From DASZUK01 sp963844575 (GTDB lineage Bacteria > Actinomycetota > Acidimicrobiia > Acidimicrobiales > RAAP-2): a stretch of 64,000 nucleotides of DNA. The stretch is from NCBI GenBank assembly GCA_963844575.1, contig CAWJOU010000005.1, positions 496,001-560,000 of the forward strand, given 5' to 3'. Shown piece after piece: positions 36,548 to 44,815 of this stretch. Position 1 is the stretch's first letter. The number at the start of each line of letters is the position of its first letter. Below the pieces are notes generated by a model that saw only the letters and a program-made list of their open reading frames with translations, was not told the origin of the DNA and searched no databases. The translations under genes were made by a program, and so were the position numbers.

Positions 36548-37060
36548 TCAGACGGGCTGGCGGGGCGGGAGCCCGTCGGCCACGACGACCAGCTCCCGGC
36601 CGGTCGATCCCATCTGGTGGCCGATCAAGCGCTCCACCAGGGCGACCGCCTGCGGTCCGGTCGGGAGCCGGCCCGACCAGACGAGGAAACCACCGATCAC
36701 GCCCATGACCCGGTCGCCGAGCTCGTCCTGGTGCATGAGGATCTTCATGCCCTCGCCGAGCGATCGCTCGAGATCCTCGTAGCAGTCGGCCAGGATCGGC
36801 CGCGGGTCCACGGCCGGCGAGAGCGGGTAGTGGGCGTACGCCAGGCCCTCGTCGTCGTAGGCGTGGAGGTTGTGCGGCGACGGCAGGAGCGAGACGACCC
36901 GGCTGAACCCCTGCACCCGTAGCCAGATGATCTCCTCCTGGCGCCGGACCCGCCGGTGGTTCGGCGCGAACCCACCCGGTCGCTCGCTGACGGCCAGTCG
37001 GTCACGGATGATCCAGGTGAAGTTCCGTGGCGGGATGCCCGCCGCCCACTTGCCCTTCAT
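36548..37060 (-). CDS. Dual-specificity-phosphatase-like protein with substituted active-site Cys (pseudo-phosphatase)
   Basis: 170 residues, starting at an ATG that overlaps the folP stop by 4 bases. The layout is that of a small tyrosine/dual-specificity phosphatase: WIIRDRLAVSERPG, EEIIWLRVQGFSRVVSLLPS, AYAHYPLSP, then the signature position. Where HCxxxxxR is required, the sequence reads HQDELGDR at 110-117, so the nucleophilic Cys is Gln111. Phosphatase activity by the usual mechanism is therefore not possible. It could bind phospho-ligands within the folate operon. Family assignment is from the fold pattern only. Confidence 0.62.
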   Translation of the reverse strand: MKGKWAAGIPPRNFTWIIRDRLAVSERPGGFAPNHRRVRRQEEIIWLRVQGFSRVVSLLPSPHNLHAYDDEGLAYAHYPLSPAVDPRPILADCYEDLERSLGEGMKILMHQDELGDRVMGVIGGFLVWSGRLPTGPQAVALVERLIGHQMGSTGRELVVVADGLPPRQPV

Positions 37061-37879
37061 GCCGCCACCGCCGCCGGCCGGCCGACCAGCGAGGCCGCCA
37101 GGACGGTCGGTGCGACGTCGTGGACGCGCACCATCGCCGCGCCCTGCGACAGCGCCCAGACCGCGGTGGCGAGCGACGCCTCCAGGCGGTCGTCGACCGG
37201 CACCGGCGGTCCGCCGGGCTCGGTCCCGAACCGCCCGAGGAAGCTCTTGCGGCTCGTCCCGACGAGCACCTGGGCCCCGAGCGCCGCCGCGCCGGCGGCC
37301 AGGTCCGGCAGATGGGCCAGGAGCGCCAAGTTGTGCGCCGCCGTCTTGCCGAACCCGATCCCCGGGTCGACCCAGACCTCGGGCACGCCGGCCGCCAGCG
37401 CGTCCCGGGCCCGCGTCGAGGACCGCGTCGTGCACTTCGGCGACGACGTCGCCGTAGCGGGGGTCGTGCTGCATGTCCTGGGGGGTGCCCTGCATGTGCA
37501 TGGCCACCCAGCCGACGCCGAGGTCAGCGGACAGCGGCCCGAGGGCGCCGCCGACGTCGTTGACCAGGGTCGCCCCGGCGGCCACCGCGGCCGCGGCCAC
37601 GTTCGGCTTGATCGTGTCGATCGAGATCCGGGTCTCCGCCGACAGGGCTTCGACGACCGGCAGGACCCGCCGGAGCTCCTCGGCCTCGCCGACCGGCGTC
37701 GCTCCCGGCCGGGTCGACTCGCCGCCCACGTCCACGACGTCGGCCCCTTCGGCCACCATCTGGCGGCCCCGTTCGATCGCCGCGGCCGGGTCCAGGTAGC
37801 GGCCGCCGTCGGAGAACGAGTCCGGCGTCACGTTGAGGATGCCCATGACCAGCGGACGGTTCCTGGGCGGCTCGCTCAT
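37057..37879 (-). pseudogene. folP: Dihydropteroate synthase gene with a one-base frameshift
   Basis: The frame from the ATG at 37879 has the DHPS N-terminus (LVMGILNVTPDSFSDGG, VDVGGESTRPGA, ISIDTIKPNVA, LVNDVGG). After EVHDAVLDAG the family pattern continues in another frame: RDALAAGVPEVWVDPGIGFG, GTSRKSFLGRFG, ending SLVGRPAAVAA at 37057. The switch is in CCCGGGCCC (37404-37412), where one base less restores about 273 residues. As assembled, the first frame runs into the phosphatase-like gene and would make a 440-residue hybrid. Because folP is normally essential, a sequence error is at least as likely as decay. Confidence 0.85.
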
Positions 37880-37988
37880 GGCCGCCAGCGTACGCGAACC
37901 GCGGACCCCCATCAGCCGGGGTGGCAGCGGCCGGGCTCGATCCGGCCGCCGGCGGCCGCGGGCGGTGGCGGTGGCGGTGGCGGGTGGG

Positions 37989-38609
37989 CTACCGACCGTG
38001 GACGAACTGCATCGCCTCGGCCCGGGTGGCCGGGTCGGAGCGGAACAGCCCGCGGACGGACGAGGTGATGGTCAGCGTGCCGGGCTTCTTCACCCCCCGC
38101 ATCGACATGCAGAGGTGCTCGGCCTCGACGACGACGAGCACGCCGCGGGGCCCGAGGGCCGACTCGATGGCGTCGGCGATCTGCGTCGTCATCCGCTCCT
38201 GGACCTGCAGCCGGCGGGCGAAGCCGTCGACCAGCCGGGCCAGCTTGGACAGGCCGGTGATGCGCCCGTCGGTCCCGGGGATGTAGGCGACGTGGGCCCG
38301 GCCGATGAACGGCACCATGTGGTGCTCGCAGAGCGACGCGAACGGGATGTCGCGGACCATGACCATCTCGTCGTGGTCGGCCGCGAACGTGACGGTCAGG
38401 TGGCGCGACGGATCGTCGGCCAGCCCGGAGAAGAGCTCCTCGTACATGGCGGCCACCCGTCGCGGGGTGTCGAGCAGGCCGTCGCGGTCCGGGTCGTCAC
38501 CGATGGCCAGCAGGATCTCGGTGACCGCTCGGGTCACCCGCTCGGTGTCGACGCCGCCCGGACGAAGCCGGGCCGCCGCGCCGTCGGTCGTCTGCGTCTC
38601 CGCTGTCAT
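37989..38609 (-). CDS. folE: GTP cyclohydrolase I
   Basis: 206 residues. It opens GTP to dihydroneopterin triphosphate, first step of folate synthesis. Zinc and catalytic residues appear in LCEHHMVPFIGRAHVAYIPG (110 region), and the C-terminal EAEHLCMSMRGVKKPGT carries the second Cys. QVQERMTTQIADAI completes the signature. It precedes folP by 109 bases holding a (ggtggc)n run at about 37963-37990. Confidence 0.95.
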   Translation of the reverse strand: MTAETQTTDGAAARLRPGGVDTERVTRAVTEILLAIGDDPDRDGLLDTPRRVAAMYEELFSGLADDPSRHLTVTFAADHDEMVMVRDIPFASLCEHHMVPFIGRAHVAYIPGTDGRITGLSKLARLVDGFARRLQVQERMTTQIADAIESALGPRGVLVVVEAEHLCMSMRGVKKPGTLTITSSVRGLFRSDPATRAEAMQFVHGR

Positions 38610-38647
38610 CGGTTCCTCTCGCTCTTGGTCCCTGTCGGTCTACCGGT

Positions 38648-40207
38648 CTACCGGTTGCCCAGGTAACGGTGGACACCGGCCAGGTTCCGGTACCGCTCGG
38701 CCACGTCGAGGCCGTAGCCGACGACGAACTCCGACGGGATGGTGAAGCCGACGTAGCGGAGGTCGAGCTCGACCCGCTGCTCACCGTCCTTGACGAGGAG
38801 GGCGCACACGTCGACGCTGGCCGGCTGGCGGGCCTGCAGGTACTTGCGCAGGTAGTTCAGCGTCAGGCCGCTGTCGATGATGTCCTCGACGACGAGCACT
38901 CGGCGGCCGGTCAGCTCGGCGTCGAGGTCCTTCACGATGCGGACGACGCCGGACGTGCTGGTGGCGCTGCCGTACGACGAGACCGCCATGAAGTCGACGT
39001 CGACCGAGAGCTCGATGGCCCGGCAGAGGTCGCTCATGAAGAGCATCGCTCCCTTCAACACGCCGACCAGCAGGGGCGGGTCGCCGGCGAAGTCGGCCGT
39101 GATGCGCGCCCCGAGATCGGCGACCCGCTCGGCGATCCGCTCCGCACTCACGAGAACCGGGCCGACGTCGGGCGTCGACCACGCCGGGACCGCCGTACCC
39201 GCCTCTTCCGTCGCCACTGGCGTGACCTTACCGGAGGGTGCTCTGGCGGCCCCCATCTGCCCGGGCGGTGACAGCCCAACCGGTGAGGGGGGGTCGACGA
39301 TCAGCCGCTGGGCGGTGCGGTGGACGCGGACCCCACCGGCCAGCTCGGTGCCGACCGCCCGGCCGGCGGCCACCGCCAGCACCCGCTCGACCTCCGCCAG
39401 CGACGGTGGATGGTGCTCCTCGTCGAGCGCCCGCAACCAGCGACGGACCGCTCGGCGGGCGAGGGGCCGCGGCGCGGCGGACAGCGCGACGGCGTCGGCC
39501 GGATCGGGCACCGCCTCGGCGGCCAGGGCATCGAGGAGCGCCGCGTCCTCCCGGGCCAGCGCGGCCTGCCGAGCGAGCAGGGGGACCGGGTCGCGTCGAC
39601 CGAGGTCGCCGAGCAGCGGGAGCAGCTCGTGGCGGACCCGGTTGCGGAGGTGCCGGCGGTCGTCATTGGACGGGTCGGCGATCGGGGTCAGGCCGACGGC
39701 GGCGCACAGCCCGGTCGTCTCGGTACGCCGCAGCGCCAGTAGCGGGTGCTCGGGCCCGGGCTGTATCGCGCCGACGCCGTCGAGGCCGGCGCCGCGCAAC
39801 AGGTTGAGCAGGACGGTCTCGGCCTGGTCGTCCATCGTGTGCCCAGTCGCCACCGACGGCGGGAGGACGGCGAACCGGGCCGCCCGGGCCCGGGCCTCCA
39901 GGTTGGGGCCGTCGGGGACCACGACCCGTTCCCGGCGGAACGCCGCCCCGAACCGGGCGGCCGCCGCGGCGACCACGTCGGCCTCGGCGGCCGAGCCCGG
40001 GCGCAGGCCGTGGTCGACGTGCACGGCCGTGACCCGGCAACCGGCCGCGACGGCCAGCACGAGCAGCGCCAGCGAGTCCGGTCCGCCGGAGACCGCGCAC
40101 GTGAGCGGCGACCCGGCGGCCGGGAAGGCACACCGGGGAAGCAGGTCGAGTGGGTCGAGCGGCGACCCGGCCGGCGGGCGTGTCGGGCGGTCCGGGCCGG
40201 ACGTCAC
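38648..40207 (-). CDS. tilS: Bifunctional tRNA(Ile)-lysidine synthetase TilS / hypoxanthine phosphoribosyltransferase
   Basis: 519 residues without an internal stop. The first 330 or so are TilS: PP-loop SGGPDS at 40-45, HVDHGLRPGSAAEAD, TGHTMDDQAETVLLNLLRG, DDRRHLRNRVRHELLP. After a Pro/Ala-rich linker, residues about 345-519 are HPRT: LVSAERIAERVADLGARI, the PRPP loop EDIIDSG at 441-447, and VVGYGLDVAERYRNL. TilS modifies the CAU anticodon of tRNA-Ile; HPRT salvages hypoxanthine and guanine. Fusions of the two are known in some bacteria. GTG start. Confidence 0.93.
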   Translation of the reverse strand: MTSGPDRPTRPPAGSPLDPLDLLPRCAFPAAGSPLTCAVSGGPDSLALLVLAVAAGCRVTAVHVDHGLRPGSAAEADVVAAAAARFGAAFRRERVVVPDGPNLEARARAARFAVLPPSVATGHTMDDQAETVLLNLLRGAGLDGVGAIQPGPEHPLLALRRTETTGLCAAVGLTPIADPSNDDRRHLRNRVRHELLPLLGDLGRRDPVPLLARQAALAREDAALLDALAAEAVPDPADAVALSAAPRPLARRAVRRWLRALDEEHHPPSLAEVERVLAVAAGRAVGTELAGGVRVHRTAQRLIVDPPSPVGLSPPGQMGAARAPSGKVTPVATEEAGTAVPAWSTPDVGPVLVSAERIAERVADLGARITADFAGDPPLLVGVLKGAMLFMSDLCRAIELSVDVDFMAVSSYGSATSTSGVVRIVKDLDAELTGRRVLVVEDIIDSGLTLNYLRKYLQARQPASVDVCALLVKDGEQRVELDLRYVGFTIPSEFVVGYGLDVAERYRNLAGVHRYLGNR

Positions 40208-40217
40208 GCCGGACGGA

Positions 40218-41381
40218 TCACCCGGCCGGGGCCGGGGCGGCGCCGACCCGGGTCACCCACTGGCCGGGGTCCCGGATCTCGGCCAGCGACGGGAGCCACT
40301 CGGGTCCCCGCCAGACGCGGTTGAAGAGGTCGGCCCCGCCGGCCCGCTCGACGGCGTTGACGAACTCCTCGCCCTCCGCGTACTGCCGCAGCTTGGCCTC
40401 GAGGCCGAGCACCTGCTGGAGCAGCTTCGCCGGCCCGCGGACCTGCTCGCGCCGTTCTCGCAGGACGCGGCTGAACCGTTCGGCACCGGGGACGGCCGCC
40501 GCGCCGGCCCGGTCCATCGTCACGTCGCCGTGGCCTTCCAGCAGGCTCATGAGCGCCTGGATGCGGTGGAGGGCGTCGAGCTGTTCCGGCGTGGCGACGA
40601 GACCCATGACGCCGCCGTCGCGCAGCGGGCTGCGACCGGACCGCACCTCCTCGGCGGCCCGGCGCAGGGCCTCGGTCAGGTGGTGGGGATCGGCGCCGAA
40701 CGGCTCGAGGCCCTGGTCGACGAGGGAGACGAAGTGGTCGCGCAGCCAGGGGACCGCGGTGAACTGGGCTCGGTGGGTGACCTCGTGGAGGGCGAGCCAC
40801 AGCCGGAACTCGGCCGGCGGGAAGCCGTAACGCGACTCGAGGCCGACCACGTTCGGACCGACGTAGTAGACGAGGTCCTGCTCTTCGGCCAGCTCGTCCG
40901 TCACGAGCAGGTCGTACTGACCGAGCACTCGGGTGGACATCCACGCCAGCAGCAGTCCGAGCTGGGCGCCGTTCATCGAGCGGCCGACCCCGGCCAGCGG
41001 CGCGGCGACGACGGGCGGGAGGCTGCTGAACCGACCGGACCGCCGGCGGGTCTCCAGCTTGTGCAGCGTCGGGCCCAGGATCCGCTGGATCGACGCCACG
41101 TTGGCGCGGACCCAGGCCGGTCGGTCGACGACGACGGCTCGGGCGGCGGACGATGGACGGAGCCCCGTCGCCTCCGCGACGAGCTGCTCGGCTCGGGCGG
41201 TCAGCGCCTCGAACTCCTCGGCCAGTGCCACCGGCCGGTAGTCGGCGGGCGGCGGGCGGCGGGCCAGCGCCCACCCGGCGACCCGCTCGGCCAGTGCCCA
41301 GTCGACGACACCGCGGTCGGCGACACCGTTGGCGGCGCCCGGCCCGCCGGCACTGGGATCGGGAGCGGCGTCGACGACCAC
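40218..41381 (-). CDS. Zincin-like metalloprotease, DUF2342 / F420-biosynthesis-associated type
   Basis: 387 residues. The HExxH-type zinc site is ALHEVTHRAQF with HEVTH at 199-203, and a further ligand may be in LEGHGDVTMD. This matches the actinobacterial DUF2342 zincin family, sometimes labelled coenzyme F420 biosynthesis-associated because of gene neighbourhoods; its substrate is unknown. No signal peptide, so cytoplasmic. GTG start 14 bases after the anti-sigma stop and 10 bases before tilS-hpt. Confidence 0.85.
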   Translation of the reverse strand: MVVDAAPDPSAGGPGAANGVADRGVVDWALAERVAGWALARRPPPADYRPVALAEEFEALTARAEQLVAEATGLRPSSAARAVVVDRPAWVRANVASIQRILGPTLHKLETRRRSGRFSSLPPVVAAPLAGVGRSMNGAQLGLLLAWMSTRVLGQYDLLVTDELAEEQDLVYYVGPNVVGLESRYGFPPAEFRLWLALHEVTHRAQFTAVPWLRDHFVSLVDQGLEPFGADPHHLTEALRRAAEEVRSGRSPLRDGGVMGLVATPEQLDALHRIQALMSLLEGHGDVTMDRAGAAAVPGAERFSRVLRERREQVRGPAKLLQQVLGLEAKLRQYAEGEEFVNAVERAGGADLFNRVWRGPEWLPSLAEIRDPGQWVTRVGAAPAPAG

Positions 41382-41395
41382 GGGAACCCGTTCGC

Positions 41396-41749
41396 TCAGC
41401 GGCCGGGCGCCACGTCGGACGTCGTGTCACCGGAAGCCAGGCCCCCGCCGGGCGAATGGCGGCGGGACTCCTCGTGGATGGCCTCGGCGATGCGCTGCAA
41501 GAGCGCGTCGGGCACGCGGTCGCGGCACCGGCTGGCGATCACCAGACGGAGCTCGGCCTCGAAGTCGGCGGCACCGCCGCAATGGCCGCAGCGGTCGAGG
41601 TGCACGGTGATCTCCGTCCGCCGTTCCTCGGTGAGCTCGCCGTCGAGGTAGTGGTACAGCTCGTGGATGGCCTCGTCGCAGTCGACGCCCTCCAAGGCGT
41701 CGGCGCCGCACAGGCCCCCCAGCTTCGGTGTCACCCCTTCAGCACCCAC
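41396..41749 (-). CDS. Zinc-binding anti-sigma factor, RsrA-like
   Basis: 117 residues. The ZAS motif HxxxCxxC is seen as His50-x3-Cys54-x2-Cys57 in VHLDRCGHCG, preceded by DCDEAIHELYHYLDGELTEE with Cys24. RsrA-type proteins release their sigma factor when the zinc thiols are oxidised, so a thiol-stress sensor is inferred. AGGAGG lies 6 bases before the chosen GTG. It follows its sigma gene by 13 bases, the usual order. Confidence 0.85.
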   Translation of the reverse strand: MGAEGVTPKLGGLCGADALEGVDCDEAIHELYHYLDGELTEERRTEITVHLDRCGHCGGAADFEAELRLVIASRCRDRVPDALLQRIAEAIHEESRRHSPGGGLASGDTTSDVAPGR

Positions 41750-41762
41750 GAACGGCCTCCTG

Positions 41763-42347
41763 TCACTCCGCCCGGCCGGTGGTCGACCCGACCAAGCCAC
41801 GAGCTTCGGCAAATTCGTGCAACGCCTTCTGGAGCGCCCTTCTTCCACGATGGATCCGGCTCATCACCGTTCCGATCGGGACGTCGGTGATCTCGGCGAT
41901 CTCCTTGTACGAGAACCCCTCGACGTCGGCCAAGAGGACGGCGATCCGGAACGCGTCCGGCAACGACTCGATCGCCGCCTTGACCTCGTCGTCGGTGAAC
42001 GTGTCGAGCGCCTCGTCCTCCGCGCTCCGCCCCAGGCCGGCGCCGCCGTCGGCCGGGCTGAGCCGCCGGTAGAGGTACAGGTCCTCGACGTCCTCGACAT
42101 CGGCCACCTCCGGCCGGCGCTTGGCGGCCCGATAGGTGTTGATGTACGTGTTCGTCAGGATCCGGTAGAGCCAGGCCTTGAGGTTCGTTCCCTCGGTGAA
42201 GCTGGCGAACGCCCGGTACGCCTTGAGGTACGTCTCCTGGACGAGGTCCTCGGCGTCGGCCGGGTTCCGGGTCATGCGGAGGGCCGCGCTGTACAGCGCC
42301 GGCATGTACTCCATCGTCAGATCGGTGAACTGGGCCTGGTCGGCCAT
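41763..42347 (-). CDS. ECF RNA polymerase sigma factor, SigR/SigH-like
   Basis: 194 residues. Sigma region 2 is LYSAALRMTRNPADAEDLVQETYLKAYRAF (positions about 20-49), with the tryptophan-bearing LKAWLYRILTNTYINTYR. Region 4 is IESLPDAFRIAVLLADVEGF and SYKEIAEITDVPIGTVMSRIHRG. The pattern and the adjacent ZAS anti-sigma fit the SigR/SigH oxidative-stress group. The ATG at 42347 is preferred to an upstream start 41 codons earlier that has no family similarity. Confidence 0.9.
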   Translation of the reverse strand: MADQAQFTDLTMEYMPALYSAALRMTRNPADAEDLVQETYLKAYRAFASFTEGTNLKAWLYRILTNTYINTYRAAKRRPEVADVEDVEDLYLYRRLSPADGGAGLGRSAEDEALDTFTDDEVKAAIESLPDAFRIAVLLADVEGFSYKEIAEITDVPIGTVMSRIHRGRRALQKALHEFAEARGLVGSTTGRAE

Positions 42348-42499
42348 GGCAGAGACCCTATCCACCGAGAGGACCGGGCGAGGACCGGGGTGCGGCGGGG
42401 TCGCCGCCCGAGGGCACCCGAAGCCGACCGGTCGCCCGCCGGCGGGGACCGAAAATGGAACCTGTTGCAATCTCCGGCGGCGCGTGGTCGAATCCGCCT

Positions 42500-43723
42500 A
42501 TGACGCTGCCACCGCCCGCTCCCCCGGCCGAGCTGGGCATCGACCTCATGAACGGCGCGTTCTTCGCCGACGACCCGTACCCGGCGTACGCGTGGATGCG
42601 CGAGCACGCGCCGGTCTTCCGCGACGAGGCCAACGACCTGTGGGCGCTGGCGAGCTACCGGGACGTCAAGGCGGCGTCGACCGACACCGCGGTCTTCTCG
42701 AACGCCGGCGGCATCCGGCCGAAGTTCCCGCCGCTGCCGATGATGATCGACTTCGACGCGCCCGAGCACGTCCGGCGGCGGCGGTTGGTGAGCGCCGGCT
42801 TCACCCCGCGACGGGTCCGCGAGATGGAGGACCACATCCGGGCGATCTGCGACCGGGTCATCGACACGGTGTGCGAGCACGGCGCCTGCGACTTCGTCCA
42901 GGACATCGCCGCGCCGCTGCCGCTCGCCGTCATCGGCGACATGCTCGGCGTCGCCGGCGACGACCGGGACGACCTGCTCCGCTGGTCCGAAGAGATGCTC
43001 CAGTCGCAGGGTTCGCTCACCCAAGAGGCGATGGAACGGGCCGCGCAGGCGTTCGTCGAGTACACGGCCTACATGGACCCGGTGCTCGCCGACCGCCAGG
43101 CCAGCGGGAAGGACGACGACCTCGTCGGCGTGCTCGCCAACGCGGTCGTCGACGGCGACCGCCTCGACCACGACTCGCTCATCCACGAGACCTTGTTGAT
43201 CCTCGTCGGCGGCGACGAGACGACGCGGCACGTCATCACCGGCGGCATGCTCGCCCTCCAGGAGCACCCGGCCCAGCGGGACCAGCTGCTCGACGACCCG
43301 TCGCTGATCCCCGGCGCGGTCGAGGAGATGCTGCGGTGGGTGACGCCGATCAAGAACATGGCCCGCACGATCACCCGCGACGTCGAGGTCGGCGGTCGCG
43401 AGCTCCACGAGGGCGACGAGGTGCTGCTGCTGTACCCGTCGGCCAATCGCGACGCTGAGATCTTCGACAACGCCGACGCGTTCGACATCACCCGGAGCCC
43501 GAACCCCCATCTCGCGTTCGGCTTCGGCGCTCACTTCTGCCTCGGCAACCAGCTGGCGCGGCTCGAGCTCCGGATCATGTTCGAGCGCCTCTTCGCCCGG
43601 CTGCCCGACCTGGCGCTGGCCGGCCCCGGACCGTTCCCGCAACGGGCGGCCAACTTCATCAGCGGCATCGAGACGATCCCGGTCTCGTTCACCCCGGCCG
43701 CGCCCGTCGGCTCCGCGGCCTGA
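42500..43723 (+). CDS. Cytochrome P450 (CYP142/CYP125-like region of the family)
   Basis: 407 residues. The I-helix oxygen-activation motif is GGDETT at 237-242, the ExxR pair is Glu276/Arg279, and the heme loop is FGFGAHFCLG with Cys347. The early segment GGIRPKFPPLPMMIDFD resembles steroid C26/C27 hydroxylases of the CYP142 type, as I recall them, but the substrate is uncertain. No redox partner is adjacent. An SDR gene follows by 35 bases on the same strand, so the two may act together on a sterol or lipid. Confidence 0.9.
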   Translation: MTLPPPAPPAELGIDLMNGAFFADDPYPAYAWMREHAPVFRDEANDLWALASYRDVKAASTDTAVFSNAGGIRPKFPPLPMMIDFDAPEHVRRRRLVSAGFTPRRVREMEDHIRAICDRVIDTVCEHGACDFVQDIAAPLPLAVIGDMLGVAGDDRDDLLRWSEEMLQSQGSLTQEAMERAAQAFVEYTAYMDPVLADRQASGKDDDLVGVLANAVVDGDRLDHDSLIHETLLILVGGDETTRHVITGGMLALQEHPAQRDQLLDDPSLIPGAVEEMLRWVTPIKNMARTITRDVEVGGRELHEGDEVLLLYPSANRDAEIFDNADAFDITRSPNPHLAFGFGAHFCLGNQLARLELRIMFERLFARLPDLALAGPGPFPQRAANFISGIETIPVSFTPAAPVGSAA

Positions 43724-43758
43724 GCCGGCCGGCGAGCAGGACGGGCAGGAGGACGGCG

Positions 43759-44601
43759 ATGGCTGGCGGTCTGGAAGGGTTCGGCGCGCTCGTCACCGGA
43801 GGCGGCAGCGGTATCGGGCTGGCCACCGCGACCCGGTTCGCGCTCGACGGCGCCCAGGTCACGATCTGCGGACGGACGGAGGGGAAGCTGGCCGACGCGG
43901 TCGCCACCATCGACCACGCCGTTGGCGAGCCAGGCGCGGGGCCGGGCGAGAGGAGCCCGGCACCGCCTGCCCGCTACGTCGTCGCCGACGTCACCGTCGA
44001 GGCGGAGATCGCCGCGGCCGTGGCCGACGCGGCCACGCCGACCGGCCGGCTCGACATCCTGTTCGCCTGCGCCGGCGGTGCCCACCACATGGGGCCGATG
44101 CTGGAGGCCGACGCCAGTGGAGTCCGGGCCACCGTCGACCTCAACCTGATCGGGTCGTTCCTGTCCCTCAAGCACGCCGGGGCGGCTATGCGGACAGCCG
44201 GGGGTGGGTCGATCGTCCTGATGTCGTCCGGCGCCGGCCACTTTCCCCACCGGCTGCTGTGGGCGTACGGCATGGCGAAGGCCGGCATCGAGTCGCTCTG
44301 TGCCTATGCCGCCGAGGAGCTGGGGGAGATCGGCATCCGGGTCAACGCCGTCCAGCCCGGCATCATCGACGACGAGCTGATGGCCTTCATCACCGCCGGC
44401 GGCCCCCTCATGGACGACTACCTGACCCAGATGCCGATCTCCCGGGTCGGCACGGTCGACGACGTTGCCACCGCCGTCCGGTTCCTGGCCGGTCCGGAAT
44501 CGTCGTGGATCACCGGCGAATGCCTGGCCGTCGACGGCGGCCACCACCTCCGGCGCGGCGCCGACTACTCCCTCCTCTTCGGCGACCAGCCGGCCGGCTG
44601 A
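43759..44601 (+). CDS. Short-chain dehydrogenase/reductase (SDR)
   Basis: 280 residues of classical SDR. The NAD(P) loop is TGGGSGIG at 13-20, the NNAG-type segment is FACAGGAHHMG, and the catalytic Ser...YxxxK is LMSSGAG followed by YGMAK. A 15-residue Pro/Gly insert near 55-70 is unusual. Gene position suggests it works with the P450 upstream on an alcohol or ketone. The start has AGGAGG 7 bases upstream. Confidence 0.9.
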   Translation: MAGGLEGFGALVTGGGSGIGLATATRFALDGAQVTICGRTEGKLADAVATIDHAVGEPGAGPGERSPAPPARYVVADVTVEAEIAAAVADAATPTGRLDILFACAGGAHHMGPMLEADASGVRATVDLNLIGSFLSLKHAGAAMRTAGGGSIVLMSSGAGHFPHRLLWAYGMAKAGIESLCAYAAEELGEIGIRVNAVQPGIIDDELMAFITAGGPLMDDYLTQMPISRVGTVDDVATAVRFLAGPESSWITGECLAVDGGHHLRRGADYSLLFGDQPAG

Positions 44602-44604
44602 CCC

Positions 44605-44679
44605 CCTCCCCCGCACCACCCCCCTGCACCACCGCCCCCTGCACCACCGCCCCCTGCACCACCGCCCCCTGCGCCACCG
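44605..44679 (+). repeat. 15-bp tandem repeat (ccccctgcaccaccg) after the SDR gene
   Basis: Four nearly perfect copies at 44620-44679 and one degenerate copy at 44605-44619. It starts within 4 bases of the SDR stop and is non-coding. The top strand is strongly C-rich, so the transcribed RNA has no G to pair with and could serve as a rut-like Rho loading site. Confidence 0.85.
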
Positions 44680-44729
44680 TCGTCCCTGTTCCTGCCCCCT
44701 TTCGGCGGTCCGACCACCCGCGCCTGGTA

Positions 44730-44754
44730 ATACCCGATCAATCTGCTAGGGTAT
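44730..44754. promoter_or_regulatory. Inverted repeat ATACCC-N13-GGGTAT, candidate operator before the cysteine dioxygenase gene
   Basis: The arms are at 44730-44735 and 44749-44754, in the only AT-richer stretch of this region, and GGTATAG could serve as a -10. The repeat lies 62 bases before the GTG of the cupin gene, where a regulator of sulfur or cysteine metabolism might bind. Confidence 0.45.
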
Positions 44755-44774
44755 AGAGGAGTAACAGAAATAGG

Positions 44775-44795
44775 GATGGTCCCGATCGGGCCATC
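44775..44795 (+). promoter_or_regulatory. Leader hairpin GATGG(T)CCC-GATC-GGGCCATC before the cupin gene
   Basis: Eight base pairs with one bulged T and a GATC tetraloop. The hairpin sits 8 bases upstream of the GGAAGGAG ribosome site, so it may affect translation start. It does not match a riboswitch class that I know. Confidence 0.4.
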
Positions 44796-44815
44796 ACCCG
44801 CCGGAAGGAGCCACC

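Noticed and set aside
36548..37912. A natural FolP-phosphatase fusion of 454 residues
   Set aside because: The middle part is out-of-frame DHPS sequence; the true DHPS C-terminus is in another frame with its own stop overlapping the next start. The hybrid is a frameshift artefact.
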